DNA of 26,000 nt from contig JAGAWH010000152.1 of assembly GCA_017941505.1 (NCBI GenBank), positions 1-26,000 on the forward strand. Direction: 5' to 3'. How positions within the stretch are numbered: position 1 is the stretch's first letter; each line of letters opens with the position of its first letter. The notes beneath the pieces are model-generated. The model made no database searches. It was not told the origin of the DNA and saw only the letters and a program-made list of their open reading frames with translations. The position numbers and the translations under genes were made by a program. Positions 1-7,373 of the stretch are shown piece after piece. Source of the DNA: Faecalicoccus sp. (lineage in GTDB: Bacteria; Bacillota_I; Bacilli_A; Erysipelotrichales; Erysipelotrichaceae).

Positions 1-83
1 ACAATATCGTAGCCGTTTTCTGCCAGCTCTAAGGCAACGGCCTTACCGATTCCTTTAGCAGCTCCGGTTATAAGTACAATCTT
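1..83 (-). pseudogene. N-terminal fragment of a short-chain dehydrogenase/reductase (SDR)
   Basis: Read on the minus strand, the first 83 bases encode about 27 residues typical of the start of a classical SDR: a beta strand KIVLIT, the Rossmann glycine motif TGAAKGIG, then a helix ending AELAENGYDIV-like (LELAENGYDIV). The gene continues off the left edge. Upstream of the lysine codon (81-83) the frame reads only six further codons (His, Glu, Glu, Thr, Thr, Asn) before a stop at 102-104, with no ATG, GTG or TTG. The gene has therefore lost its start, probably only a few codons. The loss abuts the truncated CPBP gene on the other strand. The SDR call rests on the glycine motif and is fairly safe. 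The substrate cannot be judged. Confidence 0.7.
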
Positions 84-488
84 ATGCTCTTCCGTCGTAT
101 TTTATTATGGTCTTTATGGCACTTACCGTTAATCTTTATCAAGGGAACGTATCAGGCCGGCTTGATGGTCAATCCTATGTATGTGATTAATTTCTTTATC
201 AGCGGTATCCCTTTAGGATTTATCATCACCTGGGTGTATCTTGCCAGTGACAGGTCCATACTTGCCTGTATGATCTATCATCTGTGTGTGAATTTTCTTC
301 AGGAAAAGATTGCCATGACACCGGAAACTAAATGCGTGGAGACACTTGTAGTGATTGTAGTTGCAGCCTATATCGTTTACAAAAACAGAGATATGTTCTT
401 TGAAACCCGGCATGTAGGAAGATTGTTGGAAGAAAGATATGGAGAGGATGAATCTGTCAAAGAACCGGTATTGAATGCTTCTTATTAG
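84..488 (+). pseudogene. 5'-truncated CPBP (CAAX-like) intramembrane protease remnant
   Basis: This frame carries the C-terminal half of a CPBP-family membrane glutamic protease. Motif 2 is present (WSLWHLPL, His13 counting from the ATG at 84), followed by hydrophobic segments and motif 3 (HxxxN, His66 and Asn70 in YHLCVNF). Motif 1, the catalytic EExxxR box, and the N-terminal transmembrane helices are missing. The complete family member at 24041-24907 has 288 residues, against 134 here. The frame stays open leftward to a stop at 30-32, but that part is antisense to the SDR fragment and not CPBP-like. There is no ribosome site before the ATG at 84. It is probably a dead remnant without protease activity. 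A fusion artefact at the sequence edge is the alternative. Confidence 0.7.
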
Positions 489-553
489 CTCTACTTTCCG
501 TAGGTGGTATATTCATGAGTGCTGTTCTACAATTTTGCCATGGAGGGATTTAT

Positions 554-1225
554 ATGGATCAATATGTGACCGGTACAGTAATCAAACAATTAAGAGAAAA
601 AAATAAGCTGACTCAGCTTCAGCTTGCCGAAAAACTGGGAGTCAGTGATAAGGCTGTTTCAAAATGGGAAACAGGAAAAGGATATCCGGATATAACCTTG
701 TTGGAACCGATTGCCGGGGCGTTTCGGGTTTCAGTGGCAGAGCTAATCGCAGGTAATACGATTCAGAACTCCAATGTATCTGCCAATGTGCTTCGCTCTA
801 AATTCTATGTCTGTCCGATTTGCGGGAATGTGATTCATGGTATGGGTGAAGCTGTGATCTATTGCCATGGCATTCCCTTAAAGCCGTTAGATGCAGAGCT
901 TACCGATTCCGGACATATGATTTTTATCGAGAAATCAGATAATGAGTTCTATGTTCGAATTGATCACGATATGACAAAGACGCATTACATCTCGTTTGTG
1001 GCTGCCCTTTCTATGGATGAGCTGCAGATTAAAAAACTGTACCCTCAATGGAATGCCGAAGCTAGATTTCGTATGAGCGGAGTAAAAAAGATTTTCTTCT
1101 ACTGTAATCGAGATGGCTTATTTTACATGGATGTGATCAAAGGCATTGATGATAAACGCAGTGGTTATGATGATACGGAAGAAAGAAGAGAATTGGAGAA
1201 GGCTGCCAAGGCACTGTTTGGATAA
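554..1225 (+). CDS. XRE-family regulator fused to a desulfoferrodoxin-like domain
   Basis: A 223-residue putative cytoplasmic redox- or metal-sensing transcription factor. Residues 5-65 form an XRE/Cro helix-turn-helix (LTQLQLAEKLGVSDKAVSKW). The C-terminal part resembles desulfoferrodoxin/superoxide reductase: a CPIC pair (Cys87, Cys90), Cys104, an HDMTKTHYI segment (His138, Met140, His144) matching the HxMxxxHYI iron-site signature, and CNRDG (Cys184) where reductases have CNxHG. The final histidine ligand is thus Asp187 and the N-terminal metal site has only three clear cysteines, so catalysis is doubtful and sensing more likely. The ATG at 554 is chosen over the in-frame ATG at 515 because GGAGGG lies at 542-547. 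The stop is followed directly by a strong hairpin terminator. XRE-desulfoferrodoxin fusions are known in Bacillota; the target here is unknown. Confidence 0.85.
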   Translation: MDQYVTGTVIKQLREKNKLTQLQLAEKLGVSDKAVSKWETGKGYPDITLLEPIAGAFRVSVAELIAGNTIQNSNVSANVLRSKFYVCPICGNVIHGMGEAVIYCHGIPLKPLDAELTDSGHMIFIEKSDNEFYVRIDHDMTKTHYISFVAALSMDELQIKKLYPQWNAEARFRMSGVKKIFFYCNRDGLFYMDVIKGIDDKRSGYDDTEERRELEKAAKALFG

Positions 1226-1226
1226 G

Positions 1227-1258
1227 AAAAGAGCGAAATATTAAGTTTCGCTCTTTTT
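1227..1258. terminator. Bidirectional intrinsic terminator
   Basis: Perfect 12-bp stem (1227-1238 with 1246-1257), 7-base loop, flanked by A- and T-runs. It separates the convergent XRE gene and the minus-strand LysR gene, and its right arm lies inside the last LysR codons. Confidence 0.9.
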
Positions 1259-2125
1259 AAATCGTTCCCGTATAAATTGTACAAATATTTTTTCGCTTTC
1301 ATTTAGATGTTCTGCATACTGCAGCCCAAATGTTAGATCGATGGAAGGGGATATATTTCTAACCACAAATCCGGTCGTATCCAGATTGGAAACAATGGTT
1401 TCATCCTCAATCATAACGCCAAGTCCTTCTTTTAAAAGACTGAGTGAGCCGGTCGTACCGCCGGAATAGATAATATTTGGATGAATGTTTTCTCGATGCA
1501 TGGCATTTTCTAAGATGCGGTAGAAAATGGAATGTCGGGAAGGAACCATTAATCCTACGTTCTGCAGCCGGTATAAAGGAACAATTTTACAGGAGGCAAG
1601 AAAATGTTCTTTGGGGATCAAAGCCACCAGGCTTGTGGTGCCGGCTTTGATAAAACCGTTTTTAGGAATTTCATGTTTTTCAAAGGCCATATCCACCAAA
1701 TGCAGACTGCCATCATAAAAGCTTTTACGAAGATTTTCCAAATTATCTTCCGCCATATGTACGGTAATCTGAGGATGGAGCTTACGAAAGGCAAGAATAC
1801 TTTCGGTTTGAAAATATAAATGCGAATTATGCGAGCATCCGATCACAATCGCATTGAGGTTTCTTTCCTTGTATCCTTTAATGGCAGCTTCACTGTTTTC
1901 TTTTGCCTCAACGATCTGTCTGGCATAACCAAGCCAATATCGCCCGAATTCAGATAAAGAAATCCTGCGGGTAGTGCGCTCAAAAAGCACTTCCCCCAGT
2001 TCTTTTTCCAACATCACAATATGTCGGGAAAGGGAAGATTGCGAGATGTGAAGACGCTCAGCTGTGGTGCTGTAATTGAGCGTATCTGCCAGTTCTACAA
2101 ATTCTTTTATATACTCTAGTTCCAT
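1241..2125 (-). CDS. LysR-family transcriptional regulator (LysR1)
   Basis: A 294-residue LysR-type regulator when started at the ATG at 2125 (MELEYIKEFVELADTL). The frame extends upstream to a TTG at 2146, but that falls inside the operator dyad and is less likely. The N-terminal winged helix-turn-helix (about residues 1-60, with SQSSLSRHIVMLEKELG) is followed by a linker helix and a LysR substrate-binding region ending in a GGTTGSLSLLKEGLGV stretch. It is transcribed divergently from the large Fe-S/FAD oxidoreductase at 2234. The intervening 108 bases hold a 19-bp dyad placed as a classical LysR activation site for that gene. Its stop overlaps the bidirectional terminator. LysR membership is certain. 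The co-inducer is unknown, and control of the 2234 gene is inferred from position. Confidence 0.92.
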   Translation of the reverse strand: MELEYIKEFVELADTLNYSTTAERLHISQSSLSRHIVMLEKELGEVLFERTTRRISLSEFGRYWLGYARQIVEAKENSEAAIKGYKERNLNAIVIGCSHNSHLYFQTESILAFRKLHPQITVHMAEDNLENLRKSFYDGSLHLVDMAFEKHEIPKNGFIKAGTTSLVALIPKEHFLASCKIVPLYRLQNVGLMVPSRHSIFYRILENAMHRENIHPNIIYSGGTTGSLSLLKEGLGVMIEDETIVSNLDTTGFVVRNISPSIDLTFGLQYAEHLNESEKIFVQFIRERFKKSET

Positions 2126-2136
2126 AAATTCATTAT

Positions 2137-2155
2137 TTATGCACAATATGCATAA
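2137..2155. promoter_or_regulatory. LysR-type operator dyad, site 1
   Basis: A perfect dyad TTATGCA-N5-TGCATAA with a T-N11-A core, centred at 2146, between the divergent LysR and oxidoreductase genes. The centre is 51 bases upstream of the TATAAT at 2197-2202, about -63 from the expected start, the usual LysR recognition position. Its TATGC half-site recurs in the dyads at 5067 and 16474. Confidence 0.75.
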
Positions 2156-2196
2156 GTCAATATAAAAGATGAAATAATCAGCATTCTTAAGGCTGA

Positions 2197-2202
2197 TATA
2201 AT
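2197..2202 (+). promoter_or_regulatory. -10 element of the oxidoreductase promoter
   Basis: TATAAT, 32 bases before the ATG at 2234. The -35 position (2174-2179) has no match to TTGACA, as expected of an activator-dependent promoter. Confidence 0.65.
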
Positions 2203-2233
2203 AAAAGAAATAGGATAGGAAAGGTAAAAGATA

Positions 2234-5026
2234 ATGGCTAAGATTCCCGAAAGATTTAAGAACTATATGTTCAATGAGAATGATTTTCTTCCGGAAACGT
2301 ATGAAATAGCGGATCCTGAAAAGGAGAAACTCATTCGTAAGCTTGTTTTGATGATTTCTGATGATATCACATTCAGAAGCGCAAGAAAGCTGGATTTAAC
2401 TGAACCGGATGTATGGCTTTTGGACCGTCTTCTCAACAAAGAAGAAGTTCGCTTCATGTTGTCATTTAAGAAGAAAAGAGTGGTTAAGCTTACAGTAGAA
2501 GAACTTGCTGAACGCAATGAAATGACCATCGAAGAAACCCAGGCCATGTTAGATCATATTGCCGGTATTGGTTTAATTGAATTTGATCGTGAAAATGAAA
2601 AGAAAGAAAGACAGTACTTTGTTCCGAAATGGGTAGTTGGTTCCGGTGAGTACATGATGATGAATGGTAAGCTTTTGGATAAACATCCGGAAGTTGCGAC
2701 ATTCTTTAACTATGCTTCCAGCGTACCGGTAGGTAAGGTTGCTCATATGGTTCCTCCTGGAGGCGGAGGACTTGGAATGCATGTTATTCCGGTTGAAAAG
2801 GCAATTGAGGCAAAAAATGAAGCTGTTTCTGTTGAAAAGCTGTCTCATTGGTTAAGTAAATACGACAAGTATGCATTAGATGTATGTTCCTGCCGTCGTC
2901 AGCAGGAAATGCGTGGTGAAGGTACCGGTGACAATGCCGATTATTGGTGTATCGCCGTTGGTGATATGGCAGAGTATCTGGTAGAAACACATAAAGATGC
3001 ATACTACTGCAGCTATGATGATGTTATGGCTGTGCTTAAACGTGCAGAAGAAAGAGGATATGTACATCAGATTACCAACTTAGATGGTAAAGATAAGATT
3101 GTTGGAATCTGTAACTGTGCGGCCGGTGTCTGCAACGCCATCCGCACTTCTCAATTATTTAATACTCCGAATATGTCTGCTTCGGCATATCGTGCACATG
3201 TTGACACTTCTAAATGTGTTGCCTGCGGTAAGTGTGTAGAAATCTGTCCGGTAGGTGCTGCCAAGTTAGGTCAAAAATTATGCCGAGCTGATGGATCTGA
3301 TGTGATTTATCCAAAGGCATTATTACCGGATGAAACCAAATGGGGACCTGATAAATGGAATAAGAACTATCGTGATGATGCAAAGATCAATACATATGAG
3401 ACAGGTACATCTCCATGTAAGGCAGCCTGCCCGGCTCACTTAGCAGTTCAGGGTTATATCCGCATGGCTGCAGAAGGCAGATACTTAGATGCCCTCAAGT
3501 TAATTAAACAGGATAACCCACTACCTGCAATTTGCGGTGCCATCTGTAACCGTAGATGTGAAGATAGATGTACCCGCGGTACGATTGATTCTCCGGTTGC
3601 GATCGATGAAATTAAGAAATTTATCGCTGCTCAGGAATTAAATGCAGAAAATAGATATGTTCCGGATTGTGCTAATGACTTTGGTAAACAATGGGGCGAT
3701 GACTACAAGATTGCGGTAATCGGTTCCGGTCCGGCAGGATTATCTGCTGCATATTACTTACGCTTAAACGGCTATACCGTTACTGTCTTTGAAAAAGAAA
3801 AAGAAGCCGGCGGTATGCTCAAATACGGTATTCCTAACTTCCGTTTAGAGAAGCAGGTTATTGAAGCTGAAATCGATGTCATCCGTCAGATGGGTGTTGA
3901 ATTTAAATTCAATACGGAAATCGGTAAAGATGTTACCATTCCGGAATTAAGAGAACAGGGATATAAGGCATTCTACGTTGCGATTGGTTTACAGGCAGGA
4001 CGCAAAGCCGGTATTCCAAATGAAGAATACGCTCTGTCCGGTGTTGAATTCTTACATCAGGCTTTTGAAGATGAAGGTAAGATCTTAAGCGGTAAGACCG
4101 TTGTGATCGGTGGCGGTAATGTTGCGATCGACGTAGCACGCTGTGCATTCCGTGCCGGAAGTGATGACGTTGAGATGATCTGTCTGGAAGGTCCAAGTCA
4201 AATGCCTGCTGCCAAAGATGAAATCGCCGAAGCTAAGGAAGAGGGCGTTGTCATTAAGAACTGCTGGGGTCCAAAGGAAATCCTTGTAGAAGATGGTAAG
4301 GTAACCGGTATCGTATTGAAACAGTGTATCCAGGTTTATGATAAAGAAGGTAAATTTGCTCCGTTATATGATGAAGCAGAAACTAAGACTATCGCTTGCG
4401 ATAATGTGATCCTTTCGATCGGTCAGTCCGCTGTATGGGGCGACCTGTTGAAGGGTACTGCTGTTGAAATCCGTCCAAACGGAACAGCTGTATCTGATCC
4501 TGTAACGTTACAGACAGCCGAAGAGGATATCTTTGTTGGCGGTGATATCAACCATGGTGCACGCTTTGCGATTGATGCGATTGCCGACGGTCGTGAAGGA
4601 TATGTTTCTATCCATCGTTTCGTTCATCCTGGTAACTCACTCACAATCGGAAGAGATTTAAGAACATTCAACGAGCTTGACCGTGATGATATCCATGTGG
4701 AAAGCTATGATAATGCCAAGCGTCAGGTACCGGGCATGAAACCGGGTGATGCTGCTAAGACATATAAAGATTTACGTCTCACATTAACCGAAGAACAGGT
4801 ACGTGCCGAGGCAAACCGCTGCTTGAAGTGCGGTGCTACAACGGTAGATGTAAACAGATGTATCGGATGCGGCTTATGTACGACAAGATGCGAATTTGAT
4901 GCGATTCATCTGGAAAGGGATATTCCTGCTGCCAGCAAGATGTATATCGGTGAAGAAGGCAAGATCAAAGCGATTCTTCCTTATGCATTAAAACGTGAAA
5001 TCAAGATTCGCAGAGCTAAAAAGTAA
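2234..5026 (+). CDS. Large Fe-S/FAD/NAD(P) oxidoreductase of the GltD (glutamate synthase small subunit)-like family
   Basis: A 930-residue cytoplasmic electron-transfer flavoprotein. Order of parts: a winged-helix-like segment (about 67-120); a cysteine-rich region (CSC at 218-220; Cys293, 295 and 300); a ferredoxin motif CxxCxxCxxxCP (328, 331, 334, 338); a GltD-type Fe-S domain (Cys395, 399, 434, 438, 442, 446); an FAD-binding GSGPAG (497-502); an NAD(P)-binding GGGNVA (626-631); and a C-terminal cluster motif (Cys863, 866, 876, 879, 882, 886). GltD-like subunits are usually under 500 residues, so this is a fusion. It stands alone between a LysR-type promoter and a strong terminator, with AGGAAAGG at 2217-2224. 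It likely moves electrons between NAD(P)H and a ferredoxin or unknown acceptor. No glutamate synthase large subunit is near, so a role in glutamate synthesis is unlikely. Confidence 0.9.
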   Translation: MAKIPERFKNYMFNENDFLPETYEIADPEKEKLIRKLVLMISDDITFRSARKLDLTEPDVWLLDRLLNKEEVRFMLSFKKKRVVKLTVEELAERNEMTIEETQAMLDHIAGIGLIEFDRENEKKERQYFVPKWVVGSGEYMMMNGKLLDKHPEVATFFNYASSVPVGKVAHMVPPGGGGLGMHVIPVEKAIEAKNEAVSVEKLSHWLSKYDKYALDVCSCRRQQEMRGEGTGDNADYWCIAVGDMAEYLVETHKDAYYCSYDDVMAVLKRAEERGYVHQITNLDGKDKIVGICNCAAGVCNAIRTSQLFNTPNMSASAYRAHVDTSKCVACGKCVEICPVGAAKLGQKLCRADGSDVIYPKALLPDETKWGPDKWNKNYRDDAKINTYETGTSPCKAACPAHLAVQGYIRMAAEGRYLDALKLIKQDNPLPAICGAICNRRCEDRCTRGTIDSPVAIDEIKKFIAAQELNAENRYVPDCANDFGKQWGDDYKIAVIGSGPAGLSAAYYLRLNGYTVTVFEKEKEAGGMLKYGIPNFRLEKQVIEAEIDVIRQMGVEFKFNTEIGKDVTIPELREQGYKAFYVAIGLQAGRKAGIPNEEYALSGVEFLHQAFEDEGKILSGKTVVIGGGNVAIDVARCAFRAGSDDVEMICLEGPSQMPAAKDEIAEAKEEGVVIKNCWGPKEILVEDGKVTGIVLKQCIQVYDKEGKFAPLYDEAETKTIACDNVILSIGQSAVWGDLLKGTAVEIRPNGTAVSDPVTLQTAEEDIFVGGDINHGARFAIDAIADGREGYVSIHRFVHPGNSLTIGRDLRTFNELDRDDIHVESYDNAKRQVPGMKPGDAAKTYKDLRLTLTEEQVRAEANRCLKCGATTVDVNRCIGCGLCTTRCEFDAIHLERDIPAASKMYIGEEGKIKAILPYALKREIKIRRAKK

Positions 5027-5036
5027 ATAGAAAGTT

Positions 5037-5066
5037 AGACAGCGATTGAATTCGCTGTCTTTTTTT
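5037..5066 (+). terminator. Intrinsic terminator after the oxidoreductase
   Basis: 9-bp stem AGACAGCGA/TCGCTGTCT (5037-5045 with 5052-5060), 6-base loop, then a run of seven T from 5060. Confidence 0.9.
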
Positions 5067-5085
5067 GTATGCGCTTGGCGTATAG
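5067..5085. promoter_or_regulatory. LysR-type operator dyad, site 2
   Basis: Dyad TATGCGC-TTG-GCGTATA (one G/T pair) centred at 5076. It matches 14 of 18 positions of the site at 16474-16491 and lies 52 bases upstream of the TATAAT at 5128-5133, about -64 from the expected start. No regulator gene is adjacent, so control in trans, most simply by LysR2 (15631-16446), is inferred. Confidence 0.6.
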
Positions 5086-5127
5086 CACTATAGAATAGTT
5101 GCAGTTTATTCAAAAAGAAAACATTAC

Positions 5128-5133
5128 TATAAT
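5128..5133 (+). promoter_or_regulatory. -10 element of the secreted-hydrolase operon
   Basis: TATAAT, 26 bases before the ATG at 5159. The -35 position (5105-5110, TTTATT) is poor, consistent with an activated promoter. Confidence 0.6.
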
Positions 5134-5158
5134 TCATTTGAAAGCTGGGTGGTGCTAA

Positions 5159-6112
5159 ATGCTGAAAAAGAGTTTGATTTTTTTGATGATTGTATTGATT
5201 GTTACCGGCTTTACTTTTGATAAAAAGGATAAAAATCACGAATTCTATACGGAAGATACTTTGATATCTGATGTGATTTCAGATCCCGTTTTTGAAGATT
5301 ACGGACGGTTGATTTTTCCTGTAAATACTCAATATATGCAGGGTGATACGTTAGGAAATCTAGATCTAACCTGGTACAACAACATTCAACCGAAAAAAAC
5401 CGTTGAAATTTGTAACTACTTTAAAGAACATGCTCAAAACGGCGATGTCATTTTCTATGATATTTATTCGGATGAAGAAAAAAAGGAAGATCCTTCCAAA
5501 GAGAATACCGGCTTATTTTTCTTTAAAGGCAAACCGGGCGCAAAATTTGCGATTTGTTCAGCCGGAGGAGGTTTTGTCTATGTCGGTGCGATGCAGGACA
5601 GCTTTCCTCATGCGCTTGCCTTATCCCAAATGGGATATAACGCATTTGCCCTGATTTATCGGCCGGGCGCTCAAAGCGCATGCGAAGATTTAGCACAGGC
5701 CATTGCCTTTATTTTTGAAAATGCTGAGCAATTAGAGGTGGATACAAGTGACTATTCTTTGTGGGGCGGCAGTGCCGGGGCAAGAATGGCGGCGTGGCTT
5801 GGAACTTATGGCACGGCAGCCTATGGACAGAAATACTATCCATATCCAAGTGCAGTGATCATGCAGTATACCGGCTTATCGCAGGTCACAGGGAATGAAC
5901 CTCCTACCTACAATTGTGTTGGAAACAATGATTCAATTGCGGATTATCGGGTTATGGAAGCGCGGATACAAGCTATCCAAGACAATGGCACCGATGCACA
6001 AATTGAGATATTTGATGGTTTATCACATGGCTTTGGTTTAGGGACCGGTACTGTGGCTGAAGGATGGATTGAACATGCAGTCCAGTTTTGGGAAAAACAG
6101 ATGAAAGGATAA
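5159..6112 (+). CDS. Exported alpha/beta hydrolase (acetyl-esterase-like)
   Basis: A 317-residue serine hydrolase with an N-terminal export signal (MLKKSLIFLMIVLIVTGF). The nucleophile elbow is GGSAGA with Ser205; a downstream GNND segment and LSHGFGLG supply plausible Asp and His. The oxyanion region GGGFVYVGAMQDSFPH and YRPGAQSACEDLAQAIAFIF fit the BD-FAE/acetyl-esterase group. The signal ends LIVTGF, which would be a perfect lipobox if Phe were Cys (TTT versus TGT), so it is either secreted, signal-anchored or a mutated lipoprotein. The gene at 20421-21299 is a close paralogue without the signal. First gene of a five-gene operon, with a GGGTGGTG ribosome site. The fold is secure; the substrate is unknown (ester or short acyl sugar would be typical). 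Confidence 0.87.
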   Translation: MLKKSLIFLMIVLIVTGFTFDKKDKNHEFYTEDTLISDVISDPVFEDYGRLIFPVNTQYMQGDTLGNLDLTWYNNIQPKKTVEICNYFKEHAQNGDVIFYDIYSDEEKKEDPSKENTGLFFFKGKPGAKFAICSAGGGFVYVGAMQDSFPHALALSQMGYNAFALIYRPGAQSACEDLAQAIAFIFENAEQLEVDTSDYSLWGGSAGARMAAWLGTYGTAAYGQKYYPYPSAVIMQYTGLSQVTGNEPPTYNCVGNNDSIADYRVMEARIQAIQDNGTDAQIEIFDGLSHGFGLGTGTVAEGWIEHAVQFWEKQMKG

Positions 6113-6114
6113 AA

Positions 6115-6753
6115 ATGAGCAAAGTATTATTAGTAAACGGGAGTCCTCATCCTAAAGGATGTACCAATCAGGCACTCCAAATTGTTGCGCAAACCTTAAA
6201 AGAAGAGGGTATTGATTCTGAGATTTACTGGATTTCAAATAAGCCAATCGGAGGCTGTATCGGCTGTTATGCCTGTTCCAAAAAGAAAGCCTGTGTATTT
6301 AATGATATGGTTAATGCGTTTACTGAAAAAGCCTTAGAGTTTGATGGATTTATTTTTGGCTCACCGGTTTATTATTCAGGTATGAACGGAAGCTTGATGA
6401 GCTTTATGGACCGGGTATTCTTTTCCTCATCTGCCAAAGACCCACATCCGTTTCGCTTTAAACCGGCAGCTTCAGTAGTCTCTGCAAGAAGGGCCGGAAC
6501 TACATCGGCATTGGATCAAATGAATAAATATTTTCTTCATCAGCAGATGCCGATCATATCTTCACGTTATTGGAATATGGTTCATGGAAAAACGGCAGAG
6601 GATGTACTCAAAGATGAAGAAGGCTTACAAATTTTAAGGGTTCTGGCAAGAAATATGGCTTGGTTTTTAAAGATAAAAGAAGCGGGCGAAAAGGCAGGTA
6701 TTGAACTTCCCAAACAGGAGGAAGTTCGTATTTCAACTAACTTTATTCGATAA
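6115..6753 (+). CDS. Iron-sulfur flavoprotein / NADPH-dependent FMN reductase family protein
   Basis: A 212-residue flavodoxin-fold protein. The FMN-phosphate loop is GSPHPKGCTNQAL near the N terminus. A compact cysteine motif follows, C48-x2-C51-x2-C54-x5-C60, fitting the CX2CX2CX4-7C motif of the iron-sulfur flavoprotein family, which binds a 4Fe-4S cluster close to FMN. GSPVYYSGMNGSLMSFMDRVF is the second family-conserved loop. The start is the ATG at 6115, two bases after the previous stop, with AAAGGA upstream; an in-frame ATG at 6088 inside the upstream gene is not preferred. Cytoplasmic, while its operon neighbours are exported, so it may be the inner electron carrier or simply part of a stress response. 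Redox partner unknown. Confidence 0.87.
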   Translation: MSKVLLVNGSPHPKGCTNQALQIVAQTLKEEGIDSEIYWISNKPIGGCIGCYACSKKKACVFNDMVNAFTEKALEFDGFIFGSPVYYSGMNGSLMSFMDRVFFSSSAKDPHPFRFKPAASVVSARRAGTTSALDQMNKYFLHQQMPIISSRYWNMVHGKTAEDVLKDEEGLQILRVLARNMAWFLKIKEAGEKAGIELPKQEEVRISTNFIR

Positions 6754-6770
6754 AAAAGAAAGGAAACCAT

Positions 6771-7373
6771 ATGAAAAAAATTATTTCAACATTATTGTGC
6801 TTTGCGATGTTAATTACGTTAGCTGCCTGTGGCAGTTCTAATTCTGCACAAAACACATCAAATGCACCAAAACCGGAGGTAACCGGAAATATTCTGGTTG
6901 TTTATTTCTCATGGTCCGGACATCTTGAAAGTATGGCCGGCTGGATTGCGGATGAAACCGGCGGCGATTTATATCGGGTAACCGCAAAAGAAGAATATCC
7001 TCAAAACTACAATGAAACAGCGGATCGTGCCAAGAAAGAGCAGGATGATGGTGTCCGTCCTGAGATTAACGTTGATCTCACACAGGAACAGATTGATGGA
7101 TATGATGTGATTTTCTTTGGTTTTCCGGTTTGGTGGTATGACCTTCCAATGAGTATGTGGACTTTTTTAGAAAGCTATGATTTTTCCGGTAAGACAATCA
7201 TTCCGTTTTTCTCGCATGAAGGAAGCTCCAATGGAGCCAATGCCTTACCAACTGTTGAATCACTTGCCAAAGGTGCCACGGTATACAGTCAAAGCGCATT
7301 ATCTATTCGCGGCGGCAGTGTAGCTTCATCGGAAAATGAAGTTCGTGAATGGGTTCGCAGTTTTGAAAACTAA
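6771..7373 (+). CDS. Lipoprotein flavodoxin
   Basis: A 200-residue flavodoxin with a lipoprotein signal: positively charged start MKKIIS, hydrophobic core and lipobox LAAC (Cys20). A Ser/Asn-rich linker leads to the flavodoxin domain, which starts NILVVYFSWSGHLESMA (phosphate-binding loop) and includes FFGFPVWWYDLPMSMWTFLESYDFSGK, the segment that stacks on the flavin in this family. Lipidation places the flavin domain outside the membrane. Family members of the long-chain, menaquinone-independent type are found as lipoproteins in gut Bacillota. It lies 17 bases after the iron-sulfur flavoprotein gene with AAAGGAAA upstream. The domain and localisation calls are strong. What reduces it outside the cell is not shown here. 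Confidence 0.9.
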   Translation: MKKIISTLLCFAMLITLAACGSSNSAQNTSNAPKPEVTGNILVVYFSWSGHLESMAGWIADETGGDLYRVTAKEEYPQNYNETADRAKKEQDDGVRPEINVDLTQEQIDGYDVIFFGFPVWWYDLPMSMWTFLESYDFSGKTIIPFFSHEGSSNGANALPTVESLAKGATVYSQSALSIRGGSVASSENEVREWVRSFEN

